Below are positions 25,325 to 36,818 of a stretch of DNA of 64,000 nt, in pieces. The DNA comes from Fistularia commersonii. Taxonomy: Eukaryota; Chordata; Actinopteri; Syngnathiformes; Fistulariidae. The DNA lies in the NCBI GenBank assembly GCA_037954325.1, contig JBBMNZ010000028.1, forward strand, positions 9,071,001 through 9,135,000. The letters are read 5' to 3'. Every line of letters starts with the position of its first letter. Within the stretch, counting starts at the first letter, position 1. A program made the translations under genes and the position numbers. The notes beneath the pieces are model-generated. The model was not told where the DNA came from. It was given only the letters and a program-made list of their open reading frames with translations, and made no database searches.

Positions 25325-25455
25325 AGGCAGGGTTTAACCTGGGCCGATCACCTGTCAGTCAGATTCTGGTTCCCGGTTTGCTTCTCGTGTTCTCTCCGTG
25401 TAGGTTCTCCCCAAGTTCTCCTGCTTGGGTTCTCTGCAGGTTCTCTCCAGTATCT
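25325..25455. repeat. Composite copy of the dispersed repeat
   Basis: GGCAGGGTTTAACCTGGGCC then GATCACCTGTCAGTCAG is in plus orientation. It joins directly to TTCTCTCCGTGTAGGTTCTC and TTCTCCTGCTTGGGTTCTC, which are in minus orientation. This is the mirror image of the composite at 23.8 kb. Confidence 0.55.
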
Positions 25456-25513
25456 CAATGTAGAGAAATATGAGACACAAAAGAAGACAAAAAGATGAAC
25501 AGATAGCTGATCC

Positions 25514-25780
25514 TTAACCCTCGTGCGATCTTAACATTGTGTTTACTCCCCTTGTCCTACGGGTCAAAAATGACCCATGAGACAAACTTTGTACCCTAGT
25601 GGTGTACAGCCCACATGGAAACATAAACAAAAAAGAAGTATCACTTTTTCTAATTACGTGGGTCTCTTTAGGAAAAGTGATAAAATTTCAAGTTGGAAAA
25701 AAATAGGTTAAGGTTTTTTTTTTCTGCAGCTAAACATGGAAGTGGGTCACTTTTGACCCGCAAGACAACACAAGGGTTAA
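25514..25780. mobile_element. piggyBac-like MITE with TTAA target sites
   Basis: TTAA at 25514-25517 and 25777-25780 bound the element. Inside them, CCCTCGTGCGATCTTAACAT at the left mirrors CAAGACAACACAAGGG at the right. GGGTCAAAAATGACCC lies near the left end and GGGTCACTTTTGACCC near the right. At 267 bp it has no coding capacity. TTAA duplication and CCC-type termini are the marks of piggyBac-derived MITEs. Confidence 0.75.
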
Positions 25781-27249
25781 GATTCAGTTCAGATTACAAA
25801 CACACACACACACACACACATACAAACAGACACACACAGTCTTCCTGTTGTTTTGTTGGGCTGTCATGAAACACTAGTTTGTGTTTTGTTAGCCATTAGC
25901 CCCAAAGCGTTGCATTGGTCTGAAGACTTCAGAAAGCGCATGGATTTTCTCTTGCGTCGTTTTAACGTCAAAATGTGTCGTCGAGGACGGATGAGCGGTG
26001 ATGAAGCAAGGTTGAATGGAATCAGGCGGCTCTTGGTGTGCAGCATCTGTTGGTGTCCGAGAGATACTGTTCCATTAAAAAGTAAAAAATAAAAGAAGTT
26101 GTAAAAATCCATGAATAATTCAGAGCCTCCTGGAGGCGGCCCCTGTTTGCACCCGGCAGTTTTAATTTTCCGTGATATTTATTTTAGGGGTTGAAAATTT
26201 AATCACTGGGAAAAAAAAAAAAAAAGTAAAAAATGAAAAAAAAATTCTGAGTTAATATGAAGATAGTTTTACTACATGATTATAAAAACTGACCTCAATC
26301 ATAATTGAAATATTTAATTTTAGGCTTTATTCCTGTACCGTCTGTACTCAATTTACGGTGTCAAACTTGTGAGGTAATTTGAAAATGTTATTTTGAAAAG
26401 TGATCAACAACAATTAATACTACTTTTATGGATGTATAGACAACAGTAATATAGGTCTGATTTTTTTTTTTTTTTAAGAAGTACTTTGATATTTTAATAA
26501 CAACATTTACTTTCACCATTATTCCATGAGCAGAGAGGGTAGTGTCTACCATGAATGAACAAATGTATCAAGCGATCAATAAAAGATTCTGTATCAACCT
26601 TATTATCGCAAAAATGAGAGCTATTATCTATTGTTTTTATTCATGAACTAAAACGGAATCTATATTTAATACTCGAAACACACCGTTGATACAAGCTCTT
26701 CCTGGCAGTACCTTTACCCACATTAGTTGAAGATTATATTTCCTCCAAGGACACTTTTATTGCTCACTTTTCCTTTTCGTCGCTCACGATCTGCACGTGT
26801 CAAAGGGGTAAACACCTGCCTCTGCCATTTTCCTCCAAGCTATTTCAAAGAGACCCATATAAAAAAGATATACATATTTCACCCATTTCCAATGTTATAT
26901 TATCACAACAAAAGAGAGGAAATTGATAAAAAAAATTCAGAAGTCAAAAATTCAGTGCACCATTCCAACCTCAATTTTCACAATCAAGCCAGACACTGTA
27001 CGAAATTAGTATTACTACTACTACTACTACCATTACTGCAACGACTAGCACTATTACTGTTACTTTGGAAAATCAATGACCTCAGTCATTTTGTAGACAA
27101 ATTCTTCTCCCTTTCACCTCCTCCTGGTAACCACTGTGTGGTCTTTGAGCAGCTTTGGCCACTGGGAGGGCGCGTCTACCGACCTTCTCTCTAACCACCA
27201 GGTGAAGCACCGTTTAGGGGCCTTCCTGAAGCATCCTTTTTCCCTTCAC

Positions 27250-27385
27250 TCATTGTCTCCATCGCTTATCCTGCAGCCGGAGGACAGAGCGAGGCCAGAG
27301 CCGATCCCAACTGACACTGAGGTGGGAAGCAGAGTGTAAACTGGATGGGTCACCTGTCAATCACAGGGCCACATATGGTGCTTGT
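27250..27385 (+). repeat. Dispersed teleost repeat fragment
   Basis: Contains CGCTTATCCTGCAGCCGGAG, CCGATCCCAACTGACACTGA and GGGTCACCTGTCAATCACAG followed by GGCCACATATG. This is the left half of the family in plus orientation. Confidence 0.6.
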
Positions 27386-29946
27386 CCTCTGGTGATTTTC
27401 GAGTACATATTTTTCTTTTTAATTTGCAAAAAAGAAAATATATCCCTCGGGTTTTTGAATGGTAAATTTTGACCAGTGCGTCTCCACGGCTCACAACCTG
27501 TCTCATTCTTATCTTGACGGATTTCTCCAAGAGCTTACCGGACTTCTTAGAGTCCCGTCCTTTCACTTTTTCCCCAGATTTCTCAACATCCACATAAAGC
27601 GACGGCAGCATCTATCCAGATCCTGCCGCGGGCTCTGCGCAGTCCTGACATCAGCATGGAAATACCGCCACCAGGGACCAGCCGGCGGGGGGGAGATTAC
27701 GCCATTTGTATTACTATCTTGTAACATGCCGACCTTCACCTTAAAGATTTCAAGAATACGACTCCGACTTCTATTTTGGCTTTCAAATAATTGGATTATC
27801 GGGGTTGCACGGGCCAGGGGATTCTAATTCATCGCTGGATGCCTCCTGCATTATGATGATGAATGGCTGAATCTGCGCGGCGCGGTATGATGGGCTCCAG
27901 GTCCTTACACATTTCACCTTTTTTTTCTGCTCTCTGATTTTTTTTTTTCTCTTATCAACACAGTCTGAGATCTGAAAAACCCAACCGGCTAGATGCTGCT
28001 GTACATGCCGTATACAACACATAGCGTTAACCTGCACGTGTGCTTATTCACACACACACTTACACACCGCCGCGGGACAGCAATTCCACTCACACCCAGG
28101 GATTTCCTTCTGCATCAAACGCATCAGGCAATTGAAATTATGATGAGGGTCAGCGCGCCGGTTGAAACGCAGAGCCTGCCCTTTCCTTCACTAAATTCAC
28201 TTTCCAAGCACCAACCGCCCCCCCCGCCCCTCCCGGATCCGTCGTCCTTGACTCCTCTTGCCCCCTTGACCTTGGGGGGAAATTGAGTTATTTAGCGGTG
28301 CAGCCATCACCTTGTGGCTATAACTCCTAGCGCTGACCTCCCCTGCCTCCCGCGGACACGCGAGCCGCAGTGTTAGTTTATTGATGGCGGTTCTTCAGCG
28401 CGACTCCTTGGATTCTGCCCAGGGCGTGGGGAAATAAATCAGCTTAATCCTTTACCTACACATGTACCGCGCACGCTGGGAGCGGGCGATTATCCCGGGT
28501 CAGGGCCGAGGGGCCGGATCGCTTTATGGACGGCGCGGCGACACGTCGCACCAGTAGACTGTCATCCGGTCTGATCTACAACTCACTCAGAGACAATTTG
28601 GGTTTGCAGGTGGTCCTTTCTCTTCCTGCACTATCAATCACAACTATCAGGTGTGTGTATGTGTGTGTGTGTGTGTTGGGGTGGCAGGTCCCAGCTACCG
28701 CATGCAAATGAAAGAAATAAGAATTTTAAAAAAAGCAAAAGCGGCACAAAATTTAAAAGGTCTGAATCCGAGCGTTAAAGCGATACGGACAAACAGAAAA
28801 AAAAAAACCTTGCGAGCAGCTGATAAGGCGATCGCAAGATGGGGATTTGGCGAGGGGAGGGCGGCGCGGGAAGGGGGTTCGGGCGCTCCGGGGGAGGGCG
28901 GCGTAGTATGAGGGCGGGGAAGTGGATGTTTTATGAGGCCCTTAACATTTACTTCCCCAGCGTTTCAATCCCCGTGTCTATTAAGGGGCGGCTGCTCCTC
29001 CTACGTGTTCCCCATCCATCAAAAACGGAGAGGCGCCAGGCCCCGCGCTGACGGACAGCCTCCATGTGATGGAGGGAGAGAAAGTCGGCGTGGGGGACAG
29101 GGAGGGGGGGGGGGGGGGGGAAGTGGAAATAGGGAGAAATAGAGGAGAGGACCAAATGAGGGATTACAGGATGAAAAATACGTCCGCAGGCGGAGAACGG
29201 CGATGAAAAAACACCTTCCAGAGCAAGTATTACCGTCGGAGGCGAGTTTCCTGCCGTGGCCCCGAGCGGCATTTTGTCAGGTTTAAGGTGGGTGGGCGGG
29301 GGAGGGGGACCTTTCGCAGGGAAAGCGTGAAAGCGACCAAAACTTGCTACCGGGAGCAAAGAAGCCCAAGAAGCCACAGACATGAAAAAAGAGGAGGAAA
29401 ACAGATGAGGTCTCCATTCCCTGTGACAGAGTGTGTGGGTCAGGGAGGCGTCCAGCTCCGCTCAGGCTTCTGTAGTACACGTCGGCCCCGCAGGTCACCG
29501 CAATTAATTACAAACTTAGCGCGCCTACACCTTCCATTAATCCAGATTTGGAGCCCGAACTGACGCTCGACGCTGCGGCCGCAGAGCTCGGTGCCAACCG
29601 ACCAATCAGCTCACGGATTTCCTGCCCTCCGGCCCAGCGGAGACAAGGACCGCCAACCGCAAACTAATCGCAATCGCCCGTCAGACGGTCTCGACCTGCC
29701 GGCGCCCAAGGTCGGCGGCTGACCACCGCACCAACGCTTGGATAGGATCGGCGGAAATCGCAGCGGGAGAGTCGCAGCCCACCCAACACACACACTCACA
29801 CACACACACAGAAACACAGAAAGATGAGGTTTGTTCATGAAAACATGGAGATAATGATTGTTGTATTGAGGAACAGCTGGTTGGCGGTGTTGTTCCTCCG
29901 CCTTCAGCTTTTTATCTTAATTAACGACACACATATGCCCCCCCCC

Positions 29947-29984
29947 ACCACCACCCCCCCCACCCCGGGGGTGGGGGGGGTGGT
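29947..29984. repeat. C-run/G-run inverted repeat (hairpin-forming)
   Basis: Reading outward from the centre at 29966/29967, the left arm is C4-A-C8-A-CC-A and the right arm is G5-T-G8-T-GG-T. That is about 18 paired positions with one bulged G. Either strand could also form G-quadruplex or i-motif structures. Confidence 0.6.
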
Positions 29985-31444
29985 TACCCCAACAGGCCCG
30001 CACCCGAAACACGCACAGGTCAGACAGGGGAAATGGTGCTGTACAACAAATCAACAAGGAGAGAGAGGAGAATGGGAGGGTAAATAAGACAGAGATGTAG
30101 AGAGGCTTTGGGTGGAAGTTGCTGAAGGAGGCAGAAAGGGGGGAAGGGGGGAGTAAAAGGGAGGGATGAGATTGGTTATACCGTCCTGTAACCTTGTGTT
30201 CCCTCGGCCATCCTGCCCCTGGGCTGCTGTGCCCCCCTCCAGCAATTAATCATCTGATACTGAGCTTACTCAACCGACAACCCGCTCCCCCACATCCTAA
30301 TTAAGCCGGGGAGAGGAGGAGGCGGAGAGGAGAGGAGAGAAGAGGATAGGAAAGGAGAGGAGGCCAAAATCAACAAAATAGCTTCCAAAATAAAGAGAGA
30401 AAATAAGTAGTCAAAGTCAATAGACAAAGGAAACGGTGGCAAACTGGAAGCGTCGAGAGAAAGAGGGAGAGGGACGAGCGAAGACGGCAGGAATCCAGAA
30501 CTCCAGTCTCTTCCTCTGGATTTTCTGGAGAACAGAATGAGGAGCGAGTGCCAGGCGGAGAACAGGAACATCCATCTAGCAGCCGGGCGATGCTGGCACC
30601 ACGCTGACGCCAAGGTTATTCCTCAAAGCTAAAAGTCTGTCCCTTTGTGCCACTGTGTGTGTGTGTTTGTGTGTGTGTGTGGGGGGAGAAAAATGACTGC
30701 GCCCGTGTGTTTACCCATGTCGCCGGAGAGCAAACAGCGAAACAGGACAGAAAGTGCACCAATGTAAGAACATAGGATCGTGTCACAGATCACCGATAGC
30801 CTTACCGCCCGGGACATAAATATAACACTCCTGCTCATGTGTATGTTTGTGTGTGTATGTGAGCATGTGTGTTTCAGTGTGGAAAAGACTTTTCATCTTT
30901 GGTCCAGGATACTTGGAGACTTGAAGTCCTTGCTCTTCTTCTTCTTCTTCTTCTTCCTGGCTCACACACACTTGCAGTGCTCCGGCCACCTGCCAGCCAA
31001 TTAGCCCAGCGGGCAGAAGCAGCTGCCTGGGAGCAGGTGGACGTCCGTCCCGACATCCCCGCCACCTGCTAATGCTAATGGCTATGATCGCGAAGGACCT
31101 GCTGGACCGATCCGGCGGGGGGCGGGAGCTGGAAAGCCGGGGGCTCGGGGCGCGGGGCAGGTGTTGGGGTGTCGGGGGTGTAGGTCACATGTGGATAGAA
31201 ATCATCAAGGCTGAGCAGAAGCGTTAGAGGACTAACGCGGCGTGAAATGTACATGCTCGCTGACAAAGTGGGGATCTCAATAAAATGACATGTTGTGTGC
31301 ACGTGTATATATATATACACACATACACACACATGCATGCACGCACACACATATATCAGCTAGCCAGTAGCAGTGGCATATTTTCTCTGATTGAACGCTA
31401 CTGCAAAGGGTCATGGGAGTGTTTTGTTATTATTTAGGTTTGTG

Positions 31445-31579
31445 ACGGTGCTAAGGCGAACCAATCCCAGCTATAATTGGGTGAGAGGCAGGGCTTAACC
31501 TGCTTAGATAAGCTGCCAATCACAGGGCCACACGCAGAGATATCCAACCATTCACTCTTTCATTCATAACTATTTAGAG
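31445..31579 (+). repeat. Dispersed teleost repeat, left part (split by an hAT insertion)
   Basis: ACCAATCCCAGCTATAATTG, GAGAGGCAGGGCTTAACCTG and CCAATCACAGGGCCACACG lead to CATTCATAACTATTTAGAG, where the hAT element begins. The continuation of the same repeat is found on the other side of the insertion. Confidence 0.75.
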
Positions 31580-32048
31580 CAGGGGTGTCAAACTCAAACA
31601 CACAGTGGGCCAAAATTCAAAACTGGGACAAAGTCGCCGGCCAACATTGATATTTATTGAAAAACATCTTCCTCCAGACATAACAATGAACCTTTTCATA
31701 TGGACCCAAACAAGTTTTTCCTAAAAACTAAATATGGAAGAAGCATAGCTGAATACTATACAATATATAGGTGGATGCAAAATCCTGTTTTCTGCCCAAG
31801 TAGCAGGGTGCTAGTATAAGCATAAGGTGGCTATGACTACTATACATAGAGGAGAGGGCATTTATGGGCCCTGTTGCGATTTTTGTGCCAAAACACCTGC
31901 AGAAACTTCTGGGATTTGTAGAATTGGCGCTACATGCACTGTAGACTATACCGGCCAGCTCTAATAGTGATCTGGTGCAGCTTTGCGGGCAAAATATAAT
32001 TACAGTGTGGGCCAAATTTGGCCCGCGGGCCAGAGTTTGATGCCTACG
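31580..32048. mobile_element. Non-autonomous hAT (Charlie-like) element
   Basis: It begins CAGGGGTGTCAAACTC and ends GAGTTTGATGCCTACG, imperfect terminal inverted repeats. Subterminal CAGTGGGCCAAAATTCAAAA and GGCCCGCGGGCCAGA are characteristic of a widespread fish hAT MITE. Flanking ATTTAGAG (left) and ATTTCGAT (right) are a decayed 8-base target duplication. The interior has no transposase frame. Confidence 0.85.
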
Positions 32049-32165
32049 ATTTCGATTCTTCAATGAGCCTGCTGAATATATTTAGACTGTGAAGTACGAT
32101 GGAGAACCAAGACAGGAGAACATGGAAGGAACCCAGAGAGAACCCAAGTGGAATCTCACCAGGAA
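32049..32165 (+). repeat. Dispersed teleost repeat, right part (continues after the hAT insertion)
   Basis: ATTTCGATTCTTCAATGAGC continues the repeat interrupted at 31579, followed by GACAGGAGAACATGGAAGGA and ACCCAGAGAGAACCCAAG, the right half of the family in plus orientation. Confidence 0.7.
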
Positions 32166-33520
32166 CCTTCTTGCTGAGAGGCAGCAATGATATTATTGGG
32201 AATCATGGGTGTGTGAAGATGCCCGTTGAGGTTCTCAGTCAGGTCATGATTAATTCTTGTTAAAATCTTTCTCTCGTGGCAATGGACTTGGATTTTCTTC
32301 CCTTGAAGACATTTCTCATCTCAATATCGTCTCATTTTGACAAGAATGGGTACGCAAAAGTTCATCCTGGTTGTCCCCAGTTGACCCCTCCTCCTCTTCT
32401 GGGTGAAGACCTACCCCCGTCCACAGGTGGAGCGGTATCTTTTCACTGTCACCCCCCCCTCCACCATTCCCCCTTTTTATAGATGAAGAAGTAATATATG
32501 TCTTTATTTACGAGACGGGACCCTGACAGATTTAATATTTTAATTTGGTTTTATGACCTGAACATGGGGCCTCGCAGGACTCTTTATGAGCCGCCGGCGA
32601 GTGGATGGAGCCTCGCAGATGGAGACCAACGCAAGGAGGAGCTGGAGGAGGAGGAGGGCAGGAATCGACAGATAGAGCCATTCCTCTTGTATACCCGACT
32701 AAATAGCGGGCATATCTGCCTGTTCAAGCCCCCCTCCCCTCCCCCATATCATCTCTCTACACCCCCCCCAGCACCACCTCCACCTCCACCTCCACCCATA
32801 ACTCCAGCGAGCAGACGTGGCCGGAGAGCAGACAGTGAAAATCTAATAGAGGGGAGATTGATGGTTCAAACGATTCAGGGCCGGCGCGGAGGGACGACTC
32901 AGAGCTATTGGTTTAGAGATTGATAAATCAGAAGATACAGCGCCCCCCTTTCCGACTTTTTTTTTTTTTTTTCCAATCTGTCCACCGCTTCGGTAATACC
33001 CAGCCGATGATTTCGGGGGGTTCATGGTTCGGACTATCAACCGGTAAGGGGAAGGTGGCGGGGGAAGGGGGTGGGGGGGTTGATTGATGAATGTGATGAT
33101 TCGAAACCTTCTGTGTAGACTGGTGGTCATTTCAAAGCAGAGGGACTCACCGTAATAATAAAAAAAAAAAAAGAAAGAAAGAAAGAAAGAAAGAAAGAAA
33201 AGAAACGAAAAGGCCGCACCAACAAGAAGTTTGATTACTTTTAATGGAAATCAATAGGGTTTGAGCACTTTCTCCATTTGTGAGAATTTTTAATCAAGAG
33301 AAATTCATTATTTCTACATTCCGACGTGTGCCTCGAATAACACCTGGGAACGAACTTTTCTTTGGATTTATTTATTTATATCCCATGTTCTTCCCAATTA
33401 GAAAAAAAATTAATATATATATATAAACTGCTCAAAGGGTGAAACCATAAAATGTCTGAAACAGAAACTTTGAGGGGATGGAAAAAAAAAAAATTGCAGT
33501 ATCCAATGAGAACCCGAGTT

Positions 33521-33534
33521 GTTCCCATGGGAAC
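33521..33534. promoter_or_regulatory. Perfect palindrome GTTCCCATGGGAAC (RFX-like)
   Basis: Fourteen-base perfect palindrome close to the symmetrical RFX X-box. Confidence 0.25.
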
Positions 33535-34264
33535 CGGCAAATGAGCATCCAGCAGCCTCACCCCTCCAGCACAGTGCCAGGAGAACACAGGGATTATCGA
33601 TCTGTCTGGGGGCGAACAGCTCAAACAATCAATGGCTCTTTGAGTATCCCGAGGATTGTGTGATAGAGCAGGAGTTGTGTGTGTGTGTGTGTGTGCGTGT
33701 GTGTATGCGTGTGTGTGTGTGCTTAACGCAGGGTTGTTGGAGTGGCAGAGCCAGAGTGATTTCTGTTCAACAAAAATCAGAGGCTTAATTGATGTGCTTG
33801 AAATTGGTTTAAAAGGCTTGGACACCCGCTGAACCCCCAGACCCCCCCGTGGTGGAATCACGGCAGAGCACCGTTTAAAGGTATTAGTGTCATTATTCCC
33901 CCCGGGAAAGGAGGTGAGGGGCCAATTGCCGTGAGGGGGGCGGGGGGGGTGGGGGTGTGGGGGGGGGTAAACAGGCCCGAACAGACGCAATCGAAACATT
34001 CCTCCGCCCGCTGAGCGGCGGCTCGGTCTAACTCCTGCGGGAGCGACTACTACGGGAAACAAAAAGAAAAACAAGAAACACAACGTGCGAGAACATCGGA
34101 CGAAAAGCAGAATCAGAAATCGGGGCGAAGGTCAAGGCTGACACTTCTTATCCTGAACAGTACTGGATTCGGTCGAAATGTGGGGCCCGGGGTTAGGTGG
34201 CGGCCAAAACGTTGCCCCGGCTGCACGACTTGCTGGCGAGGAAAAGTTAAGGAGAGCCCCCATC

Positions 34265-34410
34265 TTCCTCGCTCAGCCCGAGAACAGCCAGTAGGCTCAT
34301 TGAAGACTAAATTATCTCTAGGTGTGCATGAGAGGATGATTAGTTCGATGTCTCTATATATGATTGACAGGTGACCCGTCCAGGTTAAAAACCCGCCTCT
34401 TGCCCGAATG
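34265..34410 (-). repeat. Dispersed teleost repeat fragment
   Basis: Minus orientation: CATTGAAGACTAAATTATCT, GATGTCTCTATATATGATTG then ACAGGTGACCCGTCCAGGTT and AAAAACCCGCCTCTTGCCC. Confidence 0.65.
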
Positions 34411-34458
34411 ACAAATAGTTGTAATTACTCTGAGCGACCTCTAGGGGAGTGTGTGAGT

Positions 34459-34472
34459 GTAACCATGGCAAT
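34459..34472. promoter_or_regulatory. RFX X-box-like motif
   Basis: GTAACCATGGCAAT has both half-sites close to the RFX consensus. Confidence 0.25.
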
Positions 34473-36643
34473 CCTACATCAGTGATCGCTGCGTTGCTAA
34501 TCCCGCGCATGGTTTTGCGGATGTTAAAACAACAATGCCGGACCCGTTTCGTCCAGATTCTCGTCTGCTGCTGTCTTTAACCCGTCTGCCCCATGGTTAG
34601 CCGTCTTACTCCCACCTGCGTCTTTGTCAGGATTCACATTCTATGTCGTTTCTTTGATTAAGGATCTTCACGTTGGGCGTGTCGTGCGGTGGGACCTTCC
34701 TGCGAAGGTCACGTGACCGGTGGCGGGTAAAGTGTCGCACCCTGGATTCACCACTTAATGATCGCGAATCAAAACATGACGGCTATTTTTAGACGCCGGC
34801 ACAGCAGGAGTAATGAACACGAGGAGGACGCTTCCTCATTCCTCAACTCGCAGGAAATGTCAGCGAGCTCATCGGAATATTACGTGAGCAAAATAATAAT
34901 AATAATAAGCATGGAGGCCCCACCTGGTGGTGGAGGAAATGATGGCGGACGGCGAAAGATGGAGATGCGTTTTCCAGTGAGCTGCTCTGGGGGGGGGTTT
35001 CTGGACACAAATAGGGGTGCGCAGAGGAGCCGACCAGATGGACCATCGGATTTCAGCGCTCCGTCTATTGAAAGATGGAGAACAGATTCTCAGCGGGGCT
35101 CGGGTGTTTAACCCTTCCCCCACCTGGCCGGCTGCAATGATCAAACAGAGGGCCAAGGATGGACACCCCAACCCCCCCGGAGAGAAACTGAATTATTAAC
35201 CAGGCCTTTAATTAACACGCTATGAAAGCGAGCCGGTGACCCTTGGAGGCTGGAAAAGTCAAGTGGAGGGAGGAGGGGGGATTTTGAGCTAATGCTACAT
35301 CGACAAAACGAGAAAAACACGTCCATCTCCGCCCAGGTGAGCGAGGAGAAGCAGCGGCGGATCGATGAGGTGGCGATTTGGATTTTTTTTCCGTGAGCGG
35401 ACGCCTCTCCTTCCTGTGTCGCTTAACAAAGGGGAAGATTTATAAATGACGGGTGAGTAACGACCGGCGTACGAGCAGAGGGAGGGGTGACAAGAGGATG
35501 CCGCCACTGCTGCAACTGTGATCGACGGGTGTTTTACACCGCAATTACAAAGGTAGTACATTGTAATAAACATCTGTGCCATTGATATACTGAGTAATGA
35601 TCGACTTCAAATCAATGATAATTAAAAAAGTTATGTCGTTCTGCTAAATGGTGACGATTACTGTTTCCAATTTCATTCAGTCTTGGTTTTATAGTTACAT
35701 AATTTTTGTTCTGTATGAGCCATTTCAATTGGGCTGCAGACTTTTGATCATAAACTAAATAATTTTGGAACAGAAATTAGATGAAAAAAACTATTGTTGT
35801 TAACCCTCAAGTATTCATCTATTTCATCTATGTCCTGTAGTACGTGTTCTTTTATGACCACCAAATACATTAATATGTTTGTTTTTGGGGTAAAAAGTTA
35901 CAATATAGGGTTATTACATTGAAAAATCCATGAGAGTTACTCAAAATGAATATACATATATATATATGTATATATACATATATATATATATGTTTTTTTT
36001 TAAACAATGTAAATATAAAAACATATATACATATATGTACAGATTTTTTCTTATTCTTTTCCTCAATATGTAGTTTTACATTTCATCATGTAAAACTGTA
36101 AAAGCCAGTCCACCAAAACCAGAAGGCGCGTCACAGTAAACTGAACGTCTGGCAATTCATTTTTATTTTTATTTGTTTACCTTCCTGAGAATGTATTGCC
36201 TCGGTGCGAAATTCCATCTGACACGCCACAATAAGATCACAATGCACCTGACGGCAGTTGTGATGGACTCGCTTATTATTTAAATAAAGTGCGCTGGGGG
36301 AATATTCTTTACCGTCCAATTACTTCCCCCGTGATGTCAGACTCCTGCCGCCCAATATTACAAGACGGCGAGCGTGAGATCTAAAAATTGTCATCTGTCT
36401 AATATTGCAGGAACCGGAGTGAGATCATCTTGCTCATTGATTGCAGTGACAGTATTCTCATTTAATCGAATTAGATCTTAGAACCGTGTCATGCAACACA
36501 CGCACACACACACACACACATAAACACATGTTGCAATCTCCCATATCACACGCCTGCGCACACACATTGACACTTTCCTCTGCTTCCAAGTGGCACTAAC
36601 ACTCACCGATCCAATCAATATCACACTTTTGGCCTGAAACCCA

Positions 36644-36685
<42 letters not shown>

Positions 36686-36755
36686 GACAGGACTGAAGGC
36701 AGAGCTGAAACTCCTCGCCACCTGACCACAGACATCCACTGTATTTAGCTGTCCC

Positions 36756-36758
<3 letters not shown>

Positions 36759-36817
<59 letters not shown>
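36759..36817. repeat. (GT)n microsatellite
   Basis: About 29 uninterrupted GT units. Confidence 0.97.

Positions 36818-36818
<1 letters not shown>

Larger units (their letters stand above)
18030..31444. other. Gene-poor noncoding block with repeats
   Basis: No supportable gene. GC-rich, CpG-containing stretches occupy about 18.8-20.2, 21.6-23.0 and 28.2-29.8 kb, and 26.1-27.0 kb is AT-rich. Simple repeats include (GT)n at about 18236-18262 and 18359-18388, (TCC)n at about 18560-18592, (CA)n at about 22085-22115, 23111-23160, 23286-23314 and 25799-25835, and a TTC run at about 30934-30955. Transposon remnants and dispersed repeats are listed separately. Confidence 0.65.

Noticed and set aside
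33376..34083. 235-residue minus-strand open frame
   Set aside because: It runs through (CA)n, C-run and T-run sequence, and its His/Thr and Pro/His stretches are repeat translations.
35806..35930. TTAACCCTCAAG near 35806 as a third piggyBac-like MITE end
   Set aside because: No matching inverted end with TTAA was found within several hundred bases.
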